A DNA stretch of 64,000 nucleotides from contig CAJNAR010000001.1 of assembly GCA_905220665.1 (NCBI GenBank), forward strand, positions 1-64,000, given 5' to 3'. Each line of letters opens with the position of its first letter. Positions within the stretch are counted from its first letter, which is position 1. Source of the DNA: Albugo candida (taxonomy: Eukaryota > Oomycota > Peronosporomycetes > Albuginales > Albuginaceae). The translations under genes were made by a program, and so were the position numbers. Shown here piece after piece: positions 25,090 through 35,783 of this stretch. The notes under the pieces are model-generated. The model saw only the letters and a list, made by a program, of their open reading frames with translations. It made no database searches and had not been told where the DNA came from.

Positions 25090-25395
25090 GCCAAAGTTCA
25101 GATTGCGAAGAAGTATGGTCTCGGCCAGCTAGCGATAGCCTACAAGATGTCCAATCGCGCATGCCAAAAATACCTCGTACGGATTTTGTTCAGAAGCATT
25201 GATCAAAATCTTCTCACATTAAACGCAATGCAGAGCAGACCTGCCAAGATTTTCCAACTCAAGCCATTTAGTGAAATGAAAAAAAAGTAGGCCGACGCAA
25301 TTATTCAGTTCATGAGAAATTATAGTGCAAGCAAAAAATTAGGATACAATCGAAAACCTAGTCGTCTTTGTTATCATCTGCTACGGACTAGATGA
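25090..25395 (+). pseudogene. Possible DNA-transposase N-terminal scrap (helix-turn-helix-like)
   Basis: One plus-strand frame reads VQIAKKYGLGQLAIAYKMS followed by N-R-A-C-Q-K-Y-L. This resembles the helix-turn-helix head of a DNA transposase. A single TAG follows about 60 codons later, and the same frame continues to 25,395, overlapping the Argonaute stop on the other strand. There is no start codon and no catalytic domain. Family assignment is a guess. Confidence 0.25.
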
Positions 25396-28300
25396 AGTAC
25401 ATTCGATTGCTCACTTGTTCGTGAACATGAGAAAAATCGTAGTTGGATGCCTTGGAATTGTCTGAGCCAATTGTGGATGTGCCATCGGACAATTCATTGA
25501 GAAAGAATCGAGCGCGGAATGCAGCCAAGTGGGCGTAGTAGACCGGTGGAACTACTGAAACAGAACGCGTGCATCTCGCAAACATGTATCCTAGATTGTA
25601 AGTCAGAGTGTGAATATCATCCGCACTGAGTTTGTTTTCATCAAATAGAACAGTATAATGTGCTGGAGCACTGGTTCCTTGTATACCGGCGTGCCCATAC
25701 AGATAAAAGTCGAATCGATGTGGATCACATATTTCAGTATCAATGATCACTCCTGGAATCATGTTCCCGTTGCGATCACAGATTTCCCGAGCTTTCGAGG
25801 ATACACGAACATGATGACGTTTGTTGACCACAATAAATGTAACAGGAGGTAGGTAGTCTTCTTCCATCATCTTGCATGCTTTCCGTATAGCCTTCATTTC
25901 AGTTTGCAGTATATTATAGTACTGACCATCGCTCACTCCATCTCGATAATAGATGATGTGATCCGGCTTTCTGCCAGTACTTTGATAATACGCTAGTAAT
26001 AAGTCACGCAGCATTAGTGGTAGACCATGAATACTGTCGGAAGCTTTCTGAGCAGCTACTCGCGCAACATATCGAGAAGCATAACGATCCAATGATGCAA
26101 CCACTGAGGCAATAGATGGACGGGAATTCATACCTGAACGCGGATGCTCCACGTCAGCCCCAATTAGAATAGTAGGTGCAGTGCTCAACAAAGGAAATTG
26201 GTTCTTGAGCACCCAATTTTTGCCACTTAATTTCATGTTGATTTTTAGGCATACATTGGCACAATATTGGGGTCCCTTCGACAGATTCTTGGATAACACA
26301 CACTGGCTAGGAATGCCAAGGACAGTATCCGACACTCTTTTGATGTCACCGTATGAGCCAACATTGCCATCACGTTTCACTACCATAATCAATTGCGCTT
26401 GTGTGCCGAATTTATTGGCAGATTCTTTTGCGCAAATCACCATCAGTTCTTCAATCGGTGCTCGATACTCTTGAGACTCAATGACCACAGGATTTCGTGT
26501 CTCGATATTGAGACCGCTTTTACAGCCGACATCACACAATGTGTCGAGAAATCTTTGCAATGTGTGCTTTGGAACGTTAGCTTCTACAACAACACCCCAG
26601 CTTGATAGTGTAGCTCCATCAACCAGCCTCTTGTCACGCAGGTTCCAAGCACCATTAAATGGTCGCTCCGAGACGTTTGAAAATTGAACCTCGGGTGCTT
26701 CAAGTAAGCGAGCATCGTATGTTATCATATTGGGATCCACTTTCAATCCAAACGCTTTCATGAAAGGATCATTTTCGTATCCTGCTTGTTGTAATTGATC
26801 CAAAATGTTTCTCATACGTTCTGCAGGTTTTTTACTCGTTTGACGAATGATTTCTGCAGTGTCAAGGTCATTGATATTTGAACACCGCTGCCCTGGTGCA
26901 ACTTGACATAGCTCAATCGGCATCCAATTTGGTCGATTTTTTCTGCCCAAATTCACAAGTGGAAGATGCGGGTACTTCAACGTGATGTTGTATCGAGCAC
27001 TAAAGTATTCGACGATAGACATTTTTTGACCTTTGATTTCTTCAAAGGTCGAGTCTGCTGGCTCCGGGCTGATACCATTGATTGTTCTCTTTCGGTCAGA
27101 GCGATGTGTTGGAACAATTTCAATTCTACGAAGGGCTCGTGTTAGAGATTTGAGTGACTTTTGATCGACATGTCGAGTATCGCGAATATCTCGAACGTTC
27201 AAAGCGGCAGTAACAATATCCAGTAGAGGTCCAGGGGCATAGAATACGGTAGCAGCAGTGTCAACGTTGAGCAGTAAGCGGTCACGAGCAAGACGAAAGC
27301 TTTGGTGATAACCCCAGCAAAGCTCTTTGCCTCCTTTCAGTGGATGCGTTTTTTTCATTGAAAAAAAGTTTCGTCCGACTCCAATGAGCCTACAAAAAAA
27401 GTGCTTAAGATTTCTTCTTGAAACTATAATCAGCGTACCTCTGCGCCCCAAGATGACGAGCAGCAACGTCTAGAGCTTGTAAGATCGGCATAACATTTAC
27501 CTCAGGGTCGCTGTAGTAGTCCGACAATGTACAAAACGGAATCGCTTCAACAAGTTTGATTTTAACGTCAAAAGTTGGGGGAGGTCGTCCTTTGCCTTCT
27601 TGTCCGAGCTTTGGTCCGTCTGGATTCACATTCTTGAAAGTCTCTTCATCCCAAGCAAGTTTTTCAGGGGCATAAATTGAAGACATTCCGTCGTGCACAA
27701 CACGCACGCCACCAAATTTTTCTTCATTTTGTCGGATGAGCTCATTCAGAATCATTCTCACGAGGGACTTCCTCAATGGTCGGACCTCGAATACTTTCTC
27801 TGGTATACGTTGTTCTTGCTTGATTGCATCACTCATTTGCACATCCTTATCCTCTTCAACGGTGGCCTTCGCGTCAGCTCCCCCGTATTTTCCATCCGGA
27901 GAGCGCTCGATCGCGACATGGTACTTGAACACTTCGGTTTCTGGGGTCACATTCAAGGTCACACTAAAATGATTCGACTGAATTGGAACTGTCTTTCCAA
28001 TAGTATTGTAATTCGCTCGAAGTGTAATCAGAAAATTACGATCAATGTCAGGGTCTTCGTCCGACACTTCACGGGGAGGATTTTTACCCTGCCAGTCATC
28101 TATGAGACGAGGATCCATCACAGGTTCTCCGATGCTTTCATATCCTGAGCCTCGAAGATCTCCAATACCTTCACCCAGAGCGACGCTACGCCTTGGGCCT
28201 CCACCCCGACCACCACCACGACCTCCTCCACGACCACCCCCTCTTTCCCCCGAGTATTCATTCCGCCCACCGTAATCGGCATTTGACCCTTCTCTACGAG

Positions 28301-29186
28301 AACCATATCCTTCTCTTCTACCACTACCGTAATCTCTTGCGGGAGGTTTATCTCCTGGTGTGCCGTAGCCTCGACCACCGCCCCCATAACCTCGATCACC
28401 ACCACTATAACCCCGATCACCGCCGCCAGAGCCTCGATCACCCCCACCATAACCTCGATCACCACCGCCATAGCCTCGATCACCGCCACCAGACCCTCGA
28501 TCCCCACCACCATAGCCTCGATCCCCACCACCATAACCTCGATCCCCACCACCATAACCTCGATCACCGCCACCAGAGCCTCGATCTCCACCACCGTAAC
28601 CTCGATCACCACCACCATAACCTCGATCACCACCACCATAGCCTCGATCACCACTTCCAGAGCCTCGATCTCCACCACCGTAACCTCGATCTCCACCACC
28701 GTAACCTCGATCACCACCCCCGTATCCTCGGTCCCCACCACCATACCCTCGGTCCCCGCTGCCACCTCGACTTTGAGGGGCATAACCTCTTGAAGCACTA
28801 CTTCCCCCCTGGTCCCGATCGGATTCCATACCGTAGCCGCGAGAAGGATAGCCATGAGAGCGATCTCGTCTCTCTTCGTCGTACTTCATCGCATCTCCAC
28901 CACGACTCCCGCGATCACGATACTCTTCATACCCTTGATCTCCACCACGATTATACCCGTAGCCACCCCTTCTATCATCAGCCTCTCGATGGTCTTCAAA
29001 TCCTCGTGAATCATTCGATGGTCCACTATTTTGTGACCTCCGATCATTATACTGATAGTCACGAGGCGCTCCACGACTAGAATCAGATGTGGGATTTGAT
29101 CCGTGATACCCTCCCCCTTCTCGTTCATCCCTACTTGCACCATCTCTTCCCCCGCTGTATTCGTATCCACTCCCGTGATGACTCAT
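25388..29186 (-). CDS. AGO: Argonaute (AGO/PIWI) protein with RG-rich N-terminal repeat
   Basis: Small-RNA-guided silencing protein. Two exons, 29,186-27,439 and 27,389-25,388, join across a 49-bp GT-AG intron (27,390-27,438) to give 1249 aa in one frame. Residues 1-275 are Gly/Arg/Asp/Tyr-rich, with 18 heptads of DRGYGGG type (about 145-274). RGGG repeats at 315-330 are possible arginine-methylation sites. The Argonaute N domain spans about 385-580 and linker 1 follows (GVGRNFFS). PAZ is around 700-770 (FSARYNITLKYPHLP). MID has the 5'-phosphate pocket residues Y929, K933, Q945 and K965. PIWI starts near 990. The tetrad positions are D995 (IGADVEHP), D1034 where animal AGOs have the glutamate finger, D1066 (YYRDGVSDGQ) and H1203 (YYAHLAAF). 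The C-terminus, NRMYFI, is AGO-like. Slicer activity is therefore likely but unproven. A 295-codon antisense frame over the repeat is a shadow. Confidence 0.96.
27390..27438 (-). other. 49-bp intron of Argonaute
   Basis: Minus-strand ends are GTACGC and TTTTTTTGTAG, with a branch-like ATCTTAAG near the 3' end. Removing it joins AQR to LIGVGRNFFS in frame, which matches the conserved AGO linker. Without splicing the frame stops 10 codons into the intron. Confidence 0.9.
28365..28754 (-). repeat. In-gene minisatellite coding (DRGYGGG)n in Argonaute
   Basis: Eighteen 21-bp units encode D-R-G-Y-G-G-G variants. Every fourth unit (5, 9 and 13, then 16) has Ser in place of Tyr, so an 84-bp super-unit is superimposed on the 21-bp unit. 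This pattern suggests expansion by unequal exchange and predicts length polymorphism between isolates. Confidence 0.9.
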
Positions 29187-29317
29187 TTCATTCGATAAAT
29201 GGTTTGATTGTTTGGATTGGATTCGTGGATGTAGCCGACAGTAAGAAATGGAAAAAAAGAATGCTGACGTCTGATGATTGGTTAATCGCTTATGTACTAG
29301 GATATGATTGGATTATA

Positions 29318-31354
29318 TTAGGATTCAGGGACATGAAACTTCTCAATTAAATTGCTAAATAAACTTTTTAAAGGCATTCCGAGCTCAAACTCAGTGAATT
29401 GGAACGTTGCATGGATCGAAGGAACAAGTGGAAATGTGAATTTGACCGGAAAACCCTTAGATGTAATCTACAATATGTAATAAGGAGTAAGACGAGGTAA
29501 TGCGGTAATCGTCCTTATCACAAACCTTTTGGAAGAAAGTTTCCACGTGCTCTAACGTGTCATTTGTGCTCGCTAGTACATTTACAACCGGGAGGAAATC
29601 TTCTATGCTAATAGGAAATTGATCAGACAAGTACATTGATGCTGAGACCTTCTTTGTGAACGTTCTGCAAGGTGGCGATGGTACTCGCATTGCCTGAACC
29701 TTGGGATTCAACCTCTGTAATTCTGCGGCTAGATCCGGTATGGCGACATCGAACCACTCTTGAAAACCGATTCTATCATCTTGGGCCAAAAATTTTTGAT
29801 CAACTCTTCTGCTTTCTCCTGGAAAACCACGTGCGATTTCGGTTCGATTTGATCGAATTTGATAATGCAAACTTTTTTTTCTGCATGATCGAAAAATCAA
29901 TCACAGCCACACATTTGTAATGTAAATGCAGAATTACCGCATAGTGGAATAGTTGTTGTCCCAAGTGAATCTAATTCTCCCATCAACTTTGGCCTGATAA
30001 ACCCCGGTCTGTTCTGCTGTATGCGCCGCAACTCTACTCAATCGAATGACATCACTCCAGCCTTTCCGGCTACTTTTTTCGATGAATTGGACTCTAAATG
30101 CGATATCGTAATTTTCTGTGAAAAATGTCCAGCGTAATGTCTCATCTTTTTCCATCTGAAGTGAAATCTGATGCGAACTCTTCGGTTCAACAGTCAATGA
30201 GGCGAGGTCGGATTGGTTTGTGGTGTTTGACACAATCCCAATGACCTTTTGGGCGATGATCTATGTGCACGCGAACAGTGAAGAGTGACTATCATATCAG
30301 TAAAAAAATGAATTCTACTCGCCGACTCGGAAAACAAATTCTCGACTCTGCCCATGGAGAGTTTGCTTCTCTGTCGAACGTGCAAGCTGACATGGATGTC
30401 TTGCATCTCGCATACTGTGCATTTCCACATACCAACGTCTTCCAGATGCCCACGAGGATATAACCAATTCCCTTTCTGTACTATGGACGAGTTAATGATG
30501 TCAATATTTGTAGTGGCGATTATCGACCCCATCATACTATCTACTGTGTCTTTTAATTGTTCGGGATCCATTGGCCTGGACGTACCCAGGAGATTAGAAC
30601 AAGTCCAAGCGTCATGATCCAAGCAGTATAGCGCTCGTCGTTTTCCAAGCAATAAAAATGTGATATTCCCTCGTTTCCAGGAGCCATTCTCAAAACCAAC
30701 CAATGTGATATCAATCCTCAAGTCATGACGGCGTTTCCAGATTTGGATTGAGTCTGATGGAAACCAACGTGAAAGACCGGGCATCCAGGTACCCACATCC
30801 ACAGCCAATTTACAATAAAAATCAGGAATTTTTGAAAGACAAGGTGATACCGCATCGACTTTACTCTGCCAAAGGGACGCCGCCTGCATTCTTTCTGAGC
30901 ATTATCCACATTAGTTGACCTTGTTCGTCGGACAGGTAATATTCAGCACCTTTCTGGAGCAAGATTTCTAACAGTTCTCTATTTCCTGCGGCAATGGCAT
31001 GGTGAACTGTTTTCCAGCCTTTCGCATCGCGTGACCGAACACGGGCTCCAGCATGCTAAAAACAAAAAGAACGATAGAAAAGCATCCTTTACGCCTGTTT
31101 AGGCATACCAGCAAGTGAGACACAATATCAATTGTGTTCGGATGTTTGAGTTTGAGCGCAAGATGAAGAGATCGATTGCCCTGTGCGTCTTTCTCCTCAA
31201 TCAACTCCCGAAATCCTTCATCCAACTGTTCTTTATGAATTCTTTCTATTTGTTCTACGTCTCCGTTCTTCAAGAGTTCAAGAAAGTGAAAAGCATACGA
31301 CTCATCATGCGAACACAAACTCACCCAAATTGCGATATGCAGTGCATTTGGCAT
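29318..31354 (-). CDS. ANKRD13-like ankyrin/GPCR-chaperone protein with a GOLD domain
   Basis: ANKRD13 proteins bind ubiquitinated membrane cargo in endosomal sorting. The start is ATG at 31,354 (PNALHIAIW). Hand-placed introns are about 57 bp after W10, 31,056-31,108, 30,895-30,949, 29,881-29,937 and 29,456-29,525. Order: ankyrin repeats (RSLHLALKLKHPNT, SRDAKGWKTVHHA); GPCR-chaperone domain (IPDFYCKLAVDVGTW, WKRRHDLRIDITLVGFE); then a GOLD-like beta domain at about 29,930-30,180 (SHQISLQMEKDETLRWTFFT, DIAFRVQFI, IRFTWDNNYSTMR). The C-terminal chaperone part follows (DQFPISIEDFLPVVNVLAS, GFPVKFTFPLV). Known animal ANKRD13 has a linker where GOLD lies here. The junction between the chaperone part and GOLD (about 30,250-30,330) shifts frame, and I could not place a convincing intron there. 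The stop is at 29,318. Confidence 0.85.
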
Positions 31355-32053
31355 TATTTCTCGAACTGTGGAGGAAGATTAAAAACCGCAAGTGAGACAT
31401 CACGTTACTCATCGTCGCGCATTGGGCACTCAATGTGCTATCTGACAGTTGGAGAGTTAAGGTATATTCACTTTCAAGGAGGATGCCAGCTACGGCGGGA
31501 TATGCATTGATACAGCTATCAATCTAAAATTTTGGGTTATCAATCAGTGGTCTCATGTCCGGCCCTATCAAAAAGCTAGCAATCATTTTTCTCATGATTC
31601 TTGCAAGAAATCAATCATTGAGTACGCTGGCTAGACTTTATTTCAAGAGATGCGGATGTGGACATCAGGAATGCTTCCACTTACTTCGCATACGTCTCAA
31701 TCACTTGAGACCTGCAATTGCGCATAGAGGCAATTTCTCAATCCGGAGTTCAGCTCTTGAACATGGCGTCGATCACTGGACAGAGAGTGTGTACAAGCAT
31801 GAATCAGCGAGCGACGCTCTTCTATCACTTTGTAATAAAAACGCCATTATGTCGACTATTACCCGCAAATCCAAAGTATTTGATTCAATTCTTGCAAGAC
31901 GAAAGAAAACATGAAGTATGTAATCATACTTCAACCTATTGGGACCATTATATACAAATGGAGGATCCTTTGCTGTGTTATGAGAAGAGCTGGCTACCGG
32001 ACACACCCGGAAATGAGTATAATTATAAAATCGTATACTGAACACGTAGCGCT
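31355..32053. other. Gap between ANKRD13-like start and DNAAF4 stop
   Basis: Upstream region of the ANKRD13-like gene, which should hold its promoter. The only sizeable frames are on the plus strand (see the 119-codon candidate). I saw no recognisable family. Confidence 0.5.
31555..31914 (+). CDS. Candidate 119-aa ORF with signal-peptide-like N-terminus
   Basis: Starts with an ATG followed by a basic n-region and a hydrophobic core (KKLAIIFLMIL) ending near residue 20. A short cysteine-bearing stretch, KRCGCGHQEC, follows at about 30-39. There is no recognised domain. It lies alone in a 700-bp gap between two minus-strand genes and overlaps another open frame of 107 codons, so it could be chance. 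A secreted small protein would be of interest in a plant-associated oomycete, but nothing here proves expression. Confidence 0.22.
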   Translation: MSGPIKKLAIIFLMILARNQSLSTLARLYFKRCGCGHQECFHLLRIRLNHLRPAIAHRGNFSIRSSALEHGVDHWTESVYKHESASDALLSLCNKNAIMSTITRKSKVFDSILARRKKT

Positions 32054-34291
32054 TTATACGGTAGCCTGATTGTGTGATACTTCCACTCGGCAAGTCTCGG
32101 CGCGTTGATCATCTTGCACGGTTTCCAACTTTGCTAAGTCGCCTGATATCAGTTTGTTGTCAGGATCTATAATGTGGGCTTTCTTGTAATCTTGCAGGGC
32201 TAGAAAACTAATCAGCTAAATGTATGGTGGGGATGGTCAGTCAACTTGCCTTTCTGCCAATCCTTCATCATAGCAAAAGCCATTCCTCTACGAATTAAAA
32301 GCGCAAGTACATACTGTTTACGCTGAGAGCTACCGGGGTCCGGAATAGAGGCAAAGCACAATGTATCATCCAATTCTTGTTCACTGGTTTGTAGCAATCC
32401 AAGCGCTTGGCTGCAGTCTTCAATGCATCTTGCTGGGTCCTTCAGCATCAAAAAGCAGGCTGCCCGGTTGGATAGGCAGGTGAGTAGAGTTGGATTCAAC
32501 TCGAGAGCTTTCGAGTACGTTTCCAACGCTGCTTCTGCACAGTGATTTCGCAAATGAGTATCCCCTTCGCTCTTCAATTCATATGCTTCTGTAGCTGAAA
32601 CGATTTGCAAAAAATCTTCACGGCGTTCATTATTCTCCGAGTCCATTGATAATGCGTGACCATAATCCGCCTTTGCTTCACTAAAACATGTGATTGTTTC
32701 AGTAGTCCGATGTAATCACTAATCAAGCGCTACATACCTGAATTTTCCCAACCAGCAGTAGGCTGCACCTCTTCTGGTTAGCAACTTGAGCTTGAGGCGT
32801 TGTAATCTGATACTGTCGTCTGTAACATTCCGGTTGTCTGGTACTTGTTCGAGAGCTTTTGTGCAATCAATAGCACAGTCCTTAAATAAGAAGGAAGCTC
32901 TTCCTTGTGAAAGCAGAGAGTGATGTTAGCTTCGGTGCGTACCTCATAGCGTCTCAGATGCAGGTAGCATGCGGCTCGATTGGCGAGACATCTAACAGCC
33001 GTAAGTTATATCGACTTGGCAAAAATATTGCTCTTACATGGTATGCAAAAGTTTATCTTCTTTGACGAGAGAAATGGCTTCACTGTATACATTGACTGCA
33101 CCGCGATAATCTCTATTCTTTGCATAGTCATCTGCTTTCGCTTTCAGCCAGACGGCTACAAAATCTAGAATTAGTACAATCCAATAAAAGAGAGCAGTGC
33201 TAATGTTATGCCTTACGATCTTCCTCGCTAATGTCGTATTCGACTTTCTGTCCCCAGGTAGGATGCTTCTTAAGATGGTCACGATGCTTCATTAACCAGT
33301 CTTGTTCCTCACCAGCTTTCGACTCTCGTAATGGAGTCGGAAATACTCTGGAGGTGAAGTGGTACGTTGAATGGAACGGTTTGCGAATAAGTGGGATTGG
33401 TTTCTCGCTACTGTTCTCTTCATATTCTGGTAAAGCATTCTCTTCTTCAATTACTTCTGCATCCAGCTGTTCTTCTTTCTCAAGAACTGCTCTATCATTC
33501 TCATCTTCGGATTCTGCATGTGAGAATTCTCGCTGTGGCAGATACTGTGTGCATCGGTTCTTGGTGCTTTGGCTTTCTTGCATGAAACGTAAAGAGTCAT
33601 ACAGAGCTGTCTAAGCCAAGCTCAAGATGAGCCCAAAATCTTAGATACATAAAATCAGAAGCTTACTTCTTCTTGCTTTTTTTCTGTAGCTTTCAGATCG
33701 GATAGAATCTGACGATTACTCTCATCTACATCCATTTGTGCACGTAAAGTCTTGCGTTCATCATCAGCCTTACTCTGTGTTTTCCTTTCATAGAACTACA
33801 TTTATCGCAATGAGATAAGTGGCAGTCACAACTCTAGAAAATTGTGTGCCTCTTTTTCATAAATGTGTTGTCTTTCCATTGATTGAGCACGACGAGAAAG
33901 TCGAATGTTTTTCTCATCGGTGCAGCAAAGACTTTTCCAATGTACTATTCTAACCTGATTTAGACGATTGCCGTGAGTAAAATCGATCAATTTCAGAATC
34001 CTTAGTACCTTTTTCAACCGGATCCAGAGCTCTTTCTTCCTGCTTTGTTTCCAGATCTCGGCTGTGTTTGCATCCACGGTATCGTACAGGTCTAGAACCA
34101 GGAGATACGGTGGAGCATTAATCTTCAGTACCAAGTCGCTTACTGTAAAAGCATTAAAACAGCAGAATTATCGATGTGTTAGCATACGAACCGTAAATAT
34201 CCGCATTGAACAAAGAAGCACAAGCGAGCGAGATTTGCAAATGGATGGCTTCATTATTCTGATTCCAAACATACTTTGGGGTCACGGGCAT
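32054..34291 (-). CDS. DNAAF4: Dynein axonemal assembly factor 4 (DYX1C1 homologue)
   Basis: Cytoplasmic co-chaperone that helps assemble axonemal dynein arms; its presence predicts flagellated cells. ATG is at 34,291 (PVTPKYVWNQNNEAIHLQI), the CS (p23-like) domain, whose second half is KINAPPYLLVLDLYDTVD. The DYX1C1 signature FTSRVFPTPLRESKAGEEQ is followed by TPR repeats. Hand-placed introns include 34,143-34,191, 33,955-34,008, 33,611-33,666, one near 33,130-33,215, one near 32,980-33,040, one of about 62 bp near 32,880-32,940, 32,681-32,737, and a GC-AG intron at 32,200-32,249. The junction near 33,800-33,835 is unclear (34 bp if GT-AG). There are two successive three-TPR modules (ANRAACYLHLRRYE and SNRAACFLMLKDPAR), where the animal protein has one. 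The stop is at 32,054. Confidence 0.88.
32200..32249 (-). other. GC-AG intron (50 bp) in DNAAF4
   Basis: On the minus strand the donor is AAAG|GCAAGT and the acceptor TTTTCTAG|CC. Only this choice keeps the TPR reading WQKALQDYKKAHIIDPDNK in frame. The nearby GT (GTTGAC) would shift it. AG|GCAAGT is the usual consensus of the minor GC donor class. Confidence 0.75.
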
Positions 34292-34461
34292 TTCGCGGAA
34301 GAGGCGTTTAGACAAGTATCTTAGAGTTTTAAAGTCGTGATACACCGCTTTTAGTGAAGAAAAAACATTGATGATTAGAATTGTGTTCAGCGTCAAATGG
34401 GCAATAACACAATGCGTTTCAACTCTGAGGGCTCTGCAAAAAGGTTCTTCCGTGGAATCGG

Positions 34462-35663
34462 TCACTGCTCGGGCTCAACGTGTGTGATATCCCAAGGCCC
34501 AAGAATCTCACTACACATAGAGCACTCACAAAAAATGCCATGAGGTTTCTGAATGTAATAATGACGTACTTTTTCTGCTCTTGTGCATGAAGAAACCATA
34601 ATGGAGAAATAAATACAAGAAAGAGGACCAGAATGCTGCTCGACACGCACATTGCTGGACTCAAAAATTGCCATGTTAGCGTAGCTGAGATCGAGAAGAA
34701 AAGTGCAGTAACAGCCATATAAATGGTTTCAGATTCTTTCTATCACATGCGCACATGACTTCAGACAATCTACATCACAAAAGTAGAAACCCACCTTAAT
34801 CTGACGTTGGAGGATAGGAAGCAATGCAAAAAGCTCAATGGCTAGAAGAAGGAACGCGAACACATGTACATTTGATTGTAATCTCGAAGCTTGTAGAACA
34901 GCTGTAAACATGGCCGCATTCATCGAGATGGTTCCACTAAAGCTGCTATGAAAAAAGACTGATACGATTGAAAGGAATTCAAATTCGATTACGGTACGAA
35001 CCTCCCAATGCCGGAATCGATATATGTGTAATTATGGCTCAATAAATGGATCAAGCCAAAAAGGATACCGAGGGCTCGAATGGTGTCATCCGCATATGTC
35101 TGGGTCAGTGTCCCGAGCACAGGAGAGAGGATGGAAAGGGTGGAGACAAAAAGAACAGAATTCCCGATCACGTCGGCCAAATCTAAAAGTCACACTAAAT
35201 TTCATGACTGCGTACGTTGAGTTTGACTATTTACCAGGTGGGACTTGAAAGTATGCACGAAAGATGATGCAGGCAAAAGTCGGTAAAATTGCGTCAATGT
35301 ATCCCAACAGCGCGACTGAAATATGACTATTACGAGTTCCTTCAAAGAGAGACTATTGACACGAGACACATTGATTTATAAGATTGATATTAATCACAAT
35401 CTGAACTTACATGGAAAATAAGCGTTGTAGAAATCTGCTGCGCAACTGCAGCCATGGAGCGGACCATCTGACCGTATTCGTGATCTCGAACATTTACTAG
35501 ACAGCATCAAGCTGTATTCTGAGTTTTGCACTATATGGCGCCTGCATAGTCAGGTACCATTCATGCGTAGTTGCTCTAAGAAAGACTCGTCGACGTAATT
35601 GTCAGGAAATGGTTGCTTCGAGTAGAGCGTTTTGCACCATTTCATCGACGTCATTGCCGCCAT
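34462..35663 (-). CDS. PIGC: GPI N-acetylglucosaminyltransferase subunit C (PIG-C/GPI2)
   Basis: ER membrane subunit of the complex that makes GlcNAc-PI, the first step of GPI-anchor synthesis. Seven exons placed by hand: 35,663-35,558, 35,496-35,411, 35,352-35,235, 35,182-35,002, 34,945-34,795, 34,739-34,570 and 34,510-34,462. They sum to 861 nt, in frame, 286 aa plus stop; the human protein is close to 300. Family hallmarks: [21 protein letters not shown] at the N-terminus (21 residues, 35,645-35,583), then [73 protein letters not shown], and the closing GPWD. Several hydrophobic helices fit a polytopic membrane protein. Introns are 52-61 bp, all GT-AG. It lies about 170 bp downstream of DNAAF4's start, on the same strand. 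Confidence 0.93.
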
Positions 35664-35783
35664 TTTTAAGGTATTTCAGCCAATGATTCAATCAAGTGAA
35701 AGTGCAAAAGAAGCCGACGATCTAATCTAATTTACGTACGCATACAGCTCGAAAGACAAAAACTTGACCATTTTCTAATACTT

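Noticed and set aside
28118..28855. 245-codon Val/Ile/Glu repeat ORF on the minus strand
   Set aside because: Alternate frame of the same Argonaute repeat.
28193..29080. 295-codon His/Asp-rich plus-strand ORF
   Set aside because: It is the antisense of the Argonaute heptad repeat; the repetitive GC-rich DNA keeps the opposite frame open.
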